A DNA stretch of 18,128 bases, taken from Phycisphaerae bacterium (GTDB taxonomy: Bacteria; Planctomycetota; Phycisphaerae; SM23-33). The position numbers were made by a program, and so were the translations under genes. The stretch covers positions 1 through 18,128 of the forward strand of contig DAOVQV010000003.1 in the NCBI GenBank assembly GCA_030628445.1, written 5' to 3'. Positions within the stretch are counted from its first letter, which is position 1. Each line of letters begins with the position of its first letter. Shown piece by piece: positions 1-6,330 of this stretch. A model generated the notes under the pieces. It had not been told where the DNA came from. It ran no database searches and was given only the letters and a program-made list of their open reading frames with translations.

Positions 1-2
1 AC

Positions 3-845
3 CTGCTTGCAGCAGCACGGCAAGATCGACTGCTGCGCTTTGGGCTGTGGCATCCCAGCCCACCCGGAAGCTATACTTATCGTACAGTGCCACAAGACAC
101 GACACAGCAAGATCGGTTGGACCTGGCTCTGGCGGCGGAGCTTCAGGCGGCGCTGCTCCCGAAGCAGTGCCCCACCGACTGTCCGCACCAGGTCGCAGCG
201 GCTCGCAATCGGATGTGCAGGGCCGTGGGGGGCGATTTCTATGATTTCATTCGAATCAACGAAGATCAGATCGCCATCGTCATCGGCGACGTTGTAGGGC
301 ACGGCGTCCGCGCGGCGCTGATGATGGCCCAGATCATGGGATACCTACGATCCCGCCCGCCGGATATCTCCAGGCCCGCACTGGCCGTCGCCGCCGTCAA
401 CAGAATGCTGATCGACCTGGGCGGAAGGATCGAATCGGTCACGCCATGCTCGATGCTGTATGGGGTCATCGACGCCCCGAGCGGGATCGGTTTCTTCGTC
501 AACGCCGGGCATCCCCCGCCGATGCTCCACCAAGGCGGCAACTGCGAAGCATTAGGGTTCGCAGATCGCAACATCCTGTTGGGAATCGAGGACTTCCAGC
601 CCAAGGAAACATGCCTGACATTCACACCGGGCCAGCGCCTGGTCCTCTATACTGACGGGTTACTGGAGGCGGTCAACACGAACCAGGAGCATTTCGGGCA
701 CAGACGCTTGCACCAGGTAATCACCCGGGGCGTCGACACCAGCCCCGGGACATGCGCCGAAGCGGTGTTCGAGGCGGTCCAGCAGTTCCGTCAAGGCGCC
801 GTACAAACCGACGACGAGACGATTATCGTGATCGACCGCGTCTAG
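3..845 (+). CDS. SpoIIE/PP2C-type serine phosphatase (5' end open at window edge)
   Basis: Metal-dependent protein serine/threonine phosphatase of the SpoIIE/RsbU class, which usually dephosphorylates anti-anti-sigma factors in partner-switching signalling. The frame is open to the left edge, so the true start may lie outside the window; a GTG at 87 is the best internal start (252 aa) but has no well-placed Shine-Dalgarno. Numbering from that GTG, the linker helix is at 11-25, GGDFYD at 48-53 supplies metal-binding Asp residues, GDVVGHG at 67-73, NAGHPPP at 139-145, LYTDGLLEA at 187-195, and the terminal DDETIIVI pair of Asp at 242-243. All signature acidic residues are present, so it should be catalytically active. 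An N-terminal sensory, PAS or response-regulator domain may precede it outside the window. It ends 6 nt from the convergent glutamate dehydrogenase gene. The specific target is unknown. Confidence 0.88.
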   Translation: MLAAARQDRLLRFGLWHPSPPGSYTYRTVPQDTTQQDRLDLALAAELQAALLPKQCPTDCPHQVAAARNRMCRAVGGDFYDFIRINEDQIAIVIGDVVGHGVRAALMMAQIMGYLRSRPPDISRPALAVAAVNRMLIDLGGRIESVTPCSMLYGVIDAPSGIGFFVNAGHPPPMLHQGGNCEALGFADRNILLGIEDFQPKETCLTFTPGQRLVLYTDGLLEAVNTNQEHFGHRRLHQVITRGVDTSPGTCAEAVFEAVQQFRQGAVQTDDETIIVIDRV

Positions 846-851
846 AGGGTG

Positions 852-2207
852 CTACACCACGCCCTGGGCCATCATGGCGTTGGCGACTTTCATGAACCCA
901 GCCACGTTTGCGCCGATGACCAGATTGCCCGGGCGCCCGCATTCGTCCGCCACGGAGACGCACTGATCGTATATGCTCTTCATGATGCCCTGCAGTCGAG
1001 AATCGACCTCCTCGAACGTCCAGTTCAATCGCATGGAGTTCTGGGTCATCTCCAGTGCGCTTACGGCGACTCCGCCGGCGTTGGCGGCCTTGGCCGGTCC
1101 GAACGAAACACCGCCATCCAGGAAAACGGCGATCGCCTCCGGCGTCGAAGGCATGTTGGCGCCCTCGCCGACCGCCTTGCACCCGTTCTTAAGAAGTGTC
1201 CGTGCAGCGGCTTCGTCGATCTCATTCTGCGTGGCACAGGGCAAGGCCACGTCGCAAGGGACCGTCCATATCCCGCCGCGAGTCTCGTCGTAGACGGCAG
1301 AAGAGTGCTGGGCGGCGTATTCCTTGATTCGCTTGCGCTGGACCTCCTTGAGCCGCTTTACGGTATCGAGCTTGATTCCCTCCTCGTCGAGCACGTATCC
1401 GTTGCTGTCGGAGAGGGCGACGACCTTCGCTCCGAGCTGTTGGGCCTTTTCGGCCGCGTGAATCGCGACGTTCCCGGACCCGGAAACCACGACCTTCAGT
1501 CCCTCCCACGACATCCCGCGTTCGGCGAGAAAGTGCGAGACGAAGTACACCAACCCATACCCGGTAGCCTCGGTCCGGACAAGCGAACCGCCCCAGTCCG
1601 CGCCCTTACCGGTCAGCACCCCGGAGAAGGTGTTGGTCAACTTCTTATACTGTCCGAACAGGTATCCGATTTCCCGATCGCCGACCCCGATGTCCCCGGC
1701 CGGAACGTCCACGTCGGGACCGAGATGGCGGAAGAGCTCGCTCATGAAACTCTGACAGAATCGCATCACCTCGGCGTCCGACTTACCCTTTGGGTCGAAG
1801 TCGCTCCCGCCCTTACCCCCGCCGATAGGCGTAGTAGTCAAAGCATTCTTGAAGATCTGCTCGAAACCGAGAAACTTTATGATCCCCAAATAAACCGACG
1901 GGTGGAAACGCAATCCGCCCTTGTACGGGCCGATCGCGCTATTGAACTGGACGCGAAAGCCGCGGTTCACTTGGACGGCGCCCTTATCATCGGTCCAGGG
2001 GACCCGGAACATTATCTGTCGCTCCGGTTCGACGAGGCGCTCCAGGATTCGCCCGCGCACAAGCTCAGGATGCTTGTCGATGACAATTGAGACAGAATCG
2101 ACGACTTCCCGGACGGCCTGAATGAACTCGCCCTCCTGCGGATTTCGCGAGATGACGGTTTCCATTACGCTTTCGGCGTAAGCGGCCGATCCCTTCGGGT
2201 GATTCAT
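852..2207 (-). CDS. gdhA: NADP-type glutamate dehydrogenase
   Basis: Catalyses reductive amination of 2-oxoglutarate with ammonium to glutamate in the cytoplasm, one route of ammonium assimilation. The 451-aa length matches the hexameric bacterial GdhA group. Visible motifs: the substrate region KGGLRFHPSV (97-106), the catalytic lysine loop PIGGGKGGSDFDPKG (127-141; K132), the PAGDIGVG stretch (169-176) with the catalytic-site Asp 172, and the nucleotide-binding GSGNVA (243-248) followed by ALSDSNG (264-270). The segment from the Rossmann motif onward resembles E. coli GdhA, which favours NADP(H), though coenzyme choice is inferred from similarity. The ATG at 2207 is supported by GAAAGGAG at 2217-2224. 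It is convergent with the phosphatase gene and lies downstream of dnaA on the same strand, separated by a long non-coding gap, so it is probably transcribed on its own. Confidence 0.96.
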   Translation of the reverse strand: MNHPKGSAAYAESVMETVISRNPQEGEFIQAVREVVDSVSIVIDKHPELVRGRILERLVEPERQIMFRVPWTDDKGAVQVNRGFRVQFNSAIGPYKGGLRFHPSVYLGIIKFLGFEQIFKNALTTTPIGGGKGGSDFDPKGKSDAEVMRFCQSFMSELFRHLGPDVDVPAGDIGVGDREIGYLFGQYKKLTNTFSGVLTGKGADWGGSLVRTEATGYGLVYFVSHFLAERGMSWEGLKVVVSGSGNVAIHAAEKAQQLGAKVVALSDSNGYVLDEEGIKLDTVKRLKEVQRKRIKEYAAQHSSAVYDETRGGIWTVPCDVALPCATQNEIDEAAARTLLKNGCKAVGEGANMPSTPEAIAVFLDGGVSFGPAKAANAGGVAVSALEMTQNSMRLNWTFEEVDSRLQGIMKSIYDQCVSVADECGRPGNLVIGANVAGFMKVANAMMAQGVV

Positions 2208-2216
2208 CTCGGCGCT

Positions 2217-2224
2217 CTCCTTTC
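2217..2224 (-). promoter_or_regulatory. Ribosome binding site of gdhA
   Basis: On the minus strand GAAAGGAG sits 9 nt before the gdhA ATG, a near-ideal Shine-Dalgarno that fixes this start. Confidence 0.7.
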
Positions 2225-2467
2225 TACGAACATGTAGTGGCTCGCGGTCCCATCCTGCGCATGACTTGGCGATAGGTTAACGACATCGGCGACCGTCGCC
2301 AAAAGAAATCCCCCCCAAACTGTCGAATTACGCCGGCGGGCACTGGGGGTACGTAAGAAAAGCTCGCAACGGGTCTTAGCAGACGCGCCCCGGGCCGGTA
2401 CTACTGAGGACGAGCAGCACGCCTATAATTCATGTGGTGATAAGTGCAGGTAAGCGCCCAGACCTGC

Positions 2468-2496
2468 CTGCCCGGCTGATGAACCCAGCCGGGCAG
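2468..2496. repeat. 11-bp perfect inverted repeat (strong hairpin)
   Basis: CTGCCCGGCTG at 2468-2478 is perfectly complementary to CAGCCGGGCAG at 2486-2496, leaving a 7-nt loop. It lies 58 bases past the dnaA stop. Neither strand has a T-run after it, so it is not a textbook intrinsic terminator; it may stabilise the dnaA 3' end, act with Rho, or belong to a small RNA. A 6-bp inverted repeat (2446-2467) abuts it. Confidence 0.6.
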
Positions 2497-2532
2497 ACCT
2501 CGGTCCGGGCAATCATCCGTGATGTATACGAA

Positions 2533-2552
2533 CTGCCGGCGCCGTCCGGCAG
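2533..2552 (-). terminator. Possible dnaA terminator hairpin
   Basis: CTGCCGG (2533-2539) and CCGGCAG (2546-2552) form a 7-bp GC-rich stem with a 6-nt loop beginning one base after the dnaA TAA on the minus strand. Only two T residues follow, so termination efficiency is uncertain. Confidence 0.35.
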
Positions 2553-2553
2553 C

Positions 2554-3975
2554 TTAAGCAAACTGCTCTTGCAGCAGCTCGACTACCTCTTTGGCCCGCA
2601 CGGACCTCGTGCCCAGCGGGGTCATCCAAGTTAAGGTCCCTCCGGCGGCAAGCAGAGACTCCATTTTCTTCACTGCAAGAACAACCGACGAATGGTTCTT
2701 ACCCATGAACCGTCCGATTTCGGGGAAGCTCATCCTCGTGTGGCGCCGAGCGAGAAACATAGTGACCATTCTGGCGACGGAAACGGTTCGAGTTCTGCGG
2801 GTGGAATGCAAATCGGCCGGCGTTATCCCGAAGAAGGCCCCCCCCACCGCTTCGATGTCACCTAATGTAATGGCGCTGTCGGTCCGGGCGAGGTGATCCG
2901 CCAGCGCCTCGCGGGCTAGTTCGATCTTCACCTTCCCGCCCTCCAGGGCCGACATCGCCGCCAGCTTAATAAGCGCCCCTTCCAGCTCGCGCACAGAGCC
3001 TTTGATATGGGCGGCTATGTACTCCAAGACCGCCCGCGGGACCTGCAGCTTCATCTTCCTGGCCCGGCGGCGAAGGATCTCCAATCGCGTCGCCCGATCC
3101 GGCGCATCGATCTTCACGACGATACCTGCAACGAATCGGTTGACTAGTTGCTCTATCAGATCCCCCAGCAGACGCGGATGGGCGTCCGAGGCCATTACGA
3201 TCTGATTTCCAGCCGTCTGGATCGCGTTGAAAGTGTGCAGAAACTCCTCCTGCGTAGCCTTCTTGGCCGAGAGGAAATGCACATCGTCGATCGCCAGAAG
3301 CCCCAGCTTCCGGTAGCGCCCGCGGAATTCGGCGTAGTTGCGCTTTCGAACCGCGGAGATATATTCATTGGTAAACTGCTCGGCGGTGACATACCGCCAG
3401 CGTCCAGCCCTGCCGTTCCCGTTGCGTTTGGACAGCTCGCGGCAGATTCCCTGCAGTAAGTGTGTCTTTCCCACACCGCACGAGCCATAGATGAACAATG
3501 GGTTAAAGGCGCTGCCTTGTCCGCCGGCAAGAGCCAAGGCGGCCGAATACGCCAGCTTATTGGACTTCCCGACAACGAACTCTTCCAGGCGATGCCTCAG
3601 CTCGGTGGGCTCGACGGGTCCGCGCGGTCGGGCCCGGCCCGTCGTAGCCTTGGCGACGATTTCAGCCTGCATGTCCAGCTGGCCCTTGCGCAGCCGCCCG
3701 GACAGCGTCGGATCGATCATCACCACCACCTCACGGTCCTGACCGGTTTGCCCGCGGGCGGCTTCGGCAATCTGGCGGCGATAGTGTGTCTCAATCCAGT
3801 TGGCGACAAAGGGATTCGGGACAAGAACTTTGACGTGCCCGTTCTCGATACTGAGCTGTGCCCCGTGCTTGAACCAAGCGTTGTACTTCTGGGGACCGAT
3901 GCGCTCTTGCAGGTCCGCAAGAACCGCCTCGAGAACGCCTGTCTGTGCGCACACCGCCTCCGCCAATGTGCTCAT
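2554..3975 (-). CDS. dnaA: Chromosomal replication initiator DnaA
   Basis: AAA+ ATPase that binds DnaA boxes and opens the origin. At 473 aa it is of usual length. Domain I occupies roughly 10-85, a short linker follows, and the AAA+ core runs about 120-340: Walker A GSCGVGKT (164-171), Walker B LLAIDD (226-231), putative arginine finger in NRF (R280) and sensor 2 in GSVRELEGAL (326-335). The domain IV helix-turn-helix is at about 370-440 with recognition segment MGKNHSSVVLAVKK (424-437), the equivalent of the classic GGRDHTTV motif, here with conservative Asn/Ser changes. The box VII region reads NRFVAGI, without the usual Trp. The ATG at 3975 is preceded by GAGGG with 8-nt spacing. No dnaN, recF or gyrB follows; the next gene on this strand is gdhA, so the common dnaA operon is not kept here. 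Confidence 0.97.
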   Translation of the reverse strand: MSTLAEAVCAQTGVLEAVLADLQERIGPQKYNAWFKHGAQLSIENGHVKVLVPNPFVANWIETHYRRQIAEAARGQTGQDREVVVMIDPTLSGRLRKGQLDMQAEIVAKATTGRARPRGPVEPTELRHRLEEFVVGKSNKLAYSAALALAGGQGSAFNPLFIYGSCGVGKTHLLQGICRELSKRNGNGRAGRWRYVTAEQFTNEYISAVRKRNYAEFRGRYRKLGLLAIDDVHFLSAKKATQEEFLHTFNAIQTAGNQIVMASDAHPRLLGDLIEQLVNRFVAGIVVKIDAPDRATRLEILRRRARKMKLQVPRAVLEYIAAHIKGSVRELEGALIKLAAMSALEGGKVKIELAREALADHLARTDSAITLGDIEAVGGAFFGITPADLHSTRRTRTVSVARMVTMFLARRHTRMSFPEIGRFMGKNHSSVVLAVKKMESLLAAGGTLTWMTPLGTRSVRAKEVVELLQEQFA

Positions 3976-4325
3976 AAGCTAATCCCTCATTCACAACAGA
4001 CTGTTGAGAACGGCGGGGTCACCCACTTACCGCCGCCCAACCGCTTTGGATCGCTCCGAAAAATCCTGCTCCTAAAACGACCTCTCCTGCGGCCCGGTAT
4101 CTTCCCGACAACCAGCCGAGGACAGGCAGTATTCTTCAAGGATCCTAAAACACCCGCCCGGTTACGAACTGACTGTCAGGCGCATTGGAAATTTAAAGCT
4201 GATCCGCGTATCGGTCAATCACAAAGACGCCGTTTTGTTATGCACACCGTCCAACATCTTCACCTGTGGTCCCTTGTCGCGAAAAAAAAACTTTACTCCA
4301 CAGGTTGTTAACATTCCGCAGATAT
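3976..4325. other. Candidate replication origin / dnaA upstream region
   Basis: A 350-bp gap with no credible gene between dnaA and the GNAT gene. It contains an exact DnaA box TTATGCACA at 4238-4246 (consensus TTATNCACA), a one-mismatch box TCATTCACA at 3987-3995 and a weaker TCAATCACA near 4214. An 8-bp inverted repeat ACCTGTGG (4262-4269) / CCACAGGT (4298-4305) flanks a run of nine A at 4282-4290. The stretch from about 4185 to 4330 is clearly more AT-rich than its surroundings. It must also hold the dnaA promoter. Origins commonly lie next to dnaA, but only one box is perfect, so the assignment is tentative. Confidence 0.45.
4238..4246 (+). promoter_or_regulatory. Consensus DnaA box
   Basis: TTATGCACA matches the TTATNCACA DnaA-box consensus at all defined positions, 263 bases upstream of the dnaA start codon. 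It could serve origin activity, autoregulation of dnaA, or both. Confidence 0.5.
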
Positions 4326-5276
4326 TCACTCGTCAAGACGCGCTTCTCGTATCGCAATGTACGCCAAACGCCGATCAGTTTCGCGAAATCCGACCTTCTG
4401 ATACGCGCTGATCGCAAAGCTGTTGGCGGCGTCGACGGCCAATGTTATCAGGGCCAGACCACGTCCCCGTGCCTCCGCAGCAGCTCTGCGAAGCATCAGA
4501 CTGCACAGGCCCGTTCGGCGATACTCAGGGACAACCCCGATGTAAACAACGTCCGCCATATCGGGGTAATCATTCACCAGGACACATCCAGCCGGCGTCT
4601 CGTTCACGGAGACGATCCACCAAGCCTCCGGACGAAAGACGCCTCCGCACTTGTGGGCTTCGATCACGTCGCCCAGCGGCCTCAGACCGCAAAGCATCGG
4701 GCAATCCAAGGAACCTTCATACGTCCGAGCGATCAGATCACCAAGCTCTGTCTCGCTGAACTGACCGTGATGTCGCCAGCAGACCCGGCCGGGACGATCA
4801 CGCGGCCGGACCGACCAGACGCCCGGATCAAGCGGCATCCGCATGTACGTCAGGTCCGCCAGAAGTCGGTAACCCGCCGCTTCGATCATTTCCACATCCT
4901 GGCGAGACTGACCATCCTGCAGCGACTGGATGAAGTACAACCCCGATCCCAACGCCTCAGCCGAAATCTGGCGGATAAGTTGAATCAATGCGTCGGTCTC
5001 AACTCCGGCGGCGTCCGTGGGGCTGTGGAATATCATTCCACTGCGGCCGGGGTTATCCACCACCATGGCCGCTGCGACAGGCCCCCGTCCGCGCCGCGCC
5101 CACCACAATCGCACCGCGGAGCCAGCAGCGTCATCCGCAGTCCTTTCCAACATCTTCGCCCGCGCCTCTGCGATCGCATCGCCGGCCCGGCCGGAGGCCA
5201 AGAACAGCAGGCCCCGGCGACGTTTCGCCTTCGGCACCGCCTCAATAATGACCTCGCCCGTCCGCATGCTCGCCAT
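4326..5276 (-). CDS. GNAT-family N-acetyltransferase (two-lobed)
   Basis: Predicted acetyl-CoA-dependent N-acetyltransferase, 316 aa, substrate unknown. The C-terminal half (about 175-310) is a recognisable GNAT domain: beta-4 and motif A VYIGVVPEYRRTGLCSLML (244-262), with RRTGLC as the acetyl-CoA pyrophosphate loop, then NSFAISAYQKVGF (285-297), the typical motif B ending. The N-terminal half (about 5-150) looks like a degenerate GNAT lobe ending in IEAAGYRLL (131-139), an arrangement seen in tandem-GNAT proteins such as mycothiol synthase. The start is uncertain: ATG at 5276 or at 5267 (M4), neither with a good Shine-Dalgarno. It is upstream of dnaA on the same strand across the candidate origin. 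A long open frame on the plus strand here is an antisense shadow without motifs. Confidence 0.85.
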   Translation of the reverse strand: MASMRTGEVIIEAVPKAKRRRGLLFLASGRAGDAIAEARAKMLERTADDAAGSAVRLWWARRGRGPVAAAMVVDNPGRSGMIFHSPTDAAGVETDALIQLIRQISAEALGSGLYFIQSLQDGQSRQDVEMIEAAGYRLLADLTYMRMPLDPGVWSVRPRDRPGRVCWRHHGQFSETELGDLIARTYEGSLDCPMLCGLRPLGDVIEAHKCGGVFRPEAWWIVSVNETPAGCVLVNDYPDMADVVYIGVVPEYRRTGLCSLMLRRAAAEARGRGLALITLAVDAANSFAISAYQKVGFRETDRRLAYIAIREARLDE

Positions 5277-5355
5277 CGTACGCAGATGGCGGGCGGAGGC
5301 AACCGGTAAACTTCCGTCCCTTCGCCCTGGTCCAGAACACCCGAATGCGTAGGTT

Positions 5356-5400
5356 TTGACAGCTTTGACAGTTGACTTATCGGCCAGGTAATCGTACCCT
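5356..5400 (+). promoter_or_regulatory. Triple TTGAC repeat, possible promoter or operator
   Basis: TTGACA at 5356-5361, TTGACA at 5365-5370 and TTGACT at 5372-5377 occur at 9- and 7-base steps upstream of the secreted-protein gene. Each resembles a -35 hexamer, but the corresponding -10 regions are poor (TACCCT at 5395-5400 is the best), so the boxes may instead be a regulator binding array. Confidence 0.3.
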
Positions 5401-5460
5401 AGATCGGCAGGGAGAATCGCCGGCGCGCACCCGGCGGATCTATCTAGCAGGAGGTTACCG

Positions 5461-6129
5461 ATGAACTTACGCGCAACGGCGCTAATGGTAGCAGCCGTTA
5501 CGATCTCGCTGGTCTGGCCGGTGTTCGGCGAGCCAAAACCTTCGGAGATTCCCGTCAGCTGGGAGTTGGAGTTTCGCTATCCCGACCCACCCCAAGCGAT
5601 TCAGGTCCACATACCGGGCAAGGGCGCCCCTCAGTTGTTCTGGTACTTCCGCTACTCAGTTACAAACAGGACCGGGAAGGACCAAGTATTTGTGCCCGAC
5701 TTTTCAATGTACACAGACACCGGGCAGCTGATCGAGGCGGGCAAGGGAGTCCACTCAGTGGTCTTCGATGCCATCAAGAAGCTGCATAACGATGTGTTCC
5801 TGCGAGACACCACCGCCATGACCGGCAAGCTGCTTCAAGGCGAGGACAACACCAAGGGCGGTGTGGCGATCTGGCCGGACTTCGACCCCCAGGCCGGGGC
5901 CTTTGACATCTTTGTCGGAGGGCTCAGCGGCGAGGCCGCAGAGATCATCCTGCCCAAGCCCGTCCAGGTCAGCGAGATCGACGTCAAGACAGGCCACAGG
6001 CATACTGTCACCAAAAAGAAGCTGGTCGTGACCAAGACGCTTCGCCTGCGCTACGGCGTACCCGGCGAGGCCGCCGCCAGGGTCTTCACACCGGCTAAGT
6101 CCATCCGGAAGGACTGGGTGATGCGGTAG
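5461..6129 (+). CDS. Secreted protein of unknown function
   Basis: A 222-aa protein I do not recognise by name. Residues 1-24 form a Sec-type signal peptide: Arg4, a hydrophobic stretch about 7-21, and a likely cleavage after Gly24 (VFG/EP), so the mature protein is exported. The mature region is rich in beta-type sequence. Residues about 55-90 read like an immunoglobulin-like or DUF-type module (WYFRYSVTNRTGKDQVF), reminiscent of planctomycete exported proteins that discuss no catalytic motif. No Cys pairs, transmembrane helix or anchor is visible. The start is firm: AGGAGG at 5449-5454, six bases before the ATG. The gene stands alone, with TTGAC boxes upstream and an intrinsic terminator at 6180. 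Function cannot be assigned. Confidence 0.8.
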   Translation: MNLRATALMVAAVTISLVWPVFGEPKPSEIPVSWELEFRYPDPPQAIQVHIPGKGAPQLFWYFRYSVTNRTGKDQVFVPDFSMYTDTGQLIEAGKGVHSVVFDAIKKLHNDVFLRDTTAMTGKLLQGEDNTKGGVAIWPDFDPQAGAFDIFVGGLSGEAAEIILPKPVQVSEIDVKTGHRHTVTKKKLVVTKTLRLRYGVPGEAAARVFTPAKSIRKDWVMR

Positions 6130-6179
6130 GACGGAAGATACGGATCGAAGTCAATCCGAAGGAATAGTCGGAGTCAATC

Positions 6180-6226
6180 GACGCGGCAATGGGAGCTTAT
6201 CCTCTTGCCGCGTCTCTTAATGTTTT
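6180..6226 (+). terminator. Intrinsic terminator after the secreted-protein gene
   Basis: GACGCGGCAA (6180-6189) pairs perfectly with TTGCCGCGTC (6205-6214) across a 15-nt loop that can itself pair in part. A T-rich tail follows, ending in TTTT at 6223-6226. It lies 50 bases past the stop codon. Confidence 0.75.
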
Positions 6227-6248
6227 CCCACGCCGCCGTCACTTGTGG

Positions 6249-6278
6249 TTGGTATTCCTTCGCCGGGCAATATAGAAT
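6249..6278 (+). promoter_or_regulatory. Possible sigma70-type promoter for the ABC ATPase gene
   Basis: TTGGTA (6249-6254) and TATAGA (6271-6276) are separated by 16 bases; TAGAAT (6273-6278) at 18 bases is an alternative -10. It lies between the preceding terminator and the ABC gene. Confidence 0.35.
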
Positions 6279-6330
6279 CTTTGGATTGTCGGCGGCGTTA
6301 ACGTGAAGATTGCAAAGCGGAGTCCGGTTC

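Larger units (their letters stand above)
2225..2553. other. Non-coding gap between dnaA and gdhA with several inverted repeats
   Basis: About 330 bases with no convincing gene; the only reading frame of note (2434-2634, plus) runs into dnaA antisense and has no motif. The gap should contain the gdhA promoter. Near its gdhA side lies a 13-bp palindrome, 2288-2300 (6-bp arms around one base), a possible operator. On the dnaA side are three successive hairpins: 2446-2467 (6-bp stem), 2468-2496 (11-bp stem) and 2533-2552 (7-bp stem). A perfect TATAAT lies at 2424-2429 on the plus strand but has no good -35 element. Confidence 0.6.

Noticed and set aside
849..2090. 413-codon open frame on the plus strand
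   Set aside because: It is the antisense of gdhA, whose motifs on the minus strand are unmistakable; the frame has no family pattern and is a GC-bias effect.
3460..4311. 283-codon plus-strand frame over dnaA and its upstream gap
   Set aside because: Antisense to conserved dnaA sequence, without domain motifs; its non-overlapping end covers the candidate origin.
5053..5061. TTATCCACC, a one-mismatch DnaA box inside the GNAT gene
   Set aside because: A single site inside coding sequence is expected by chance and is not used as origin evidence.
4266..5309. 347-codon plus-strand frame, longer than the minus-strand GNAT gene
   Set aside because: The minus strand carries clear GNAT motifs; the plus product is low-complexity Arg/Pro/Ser-rich with no recognisable domain.
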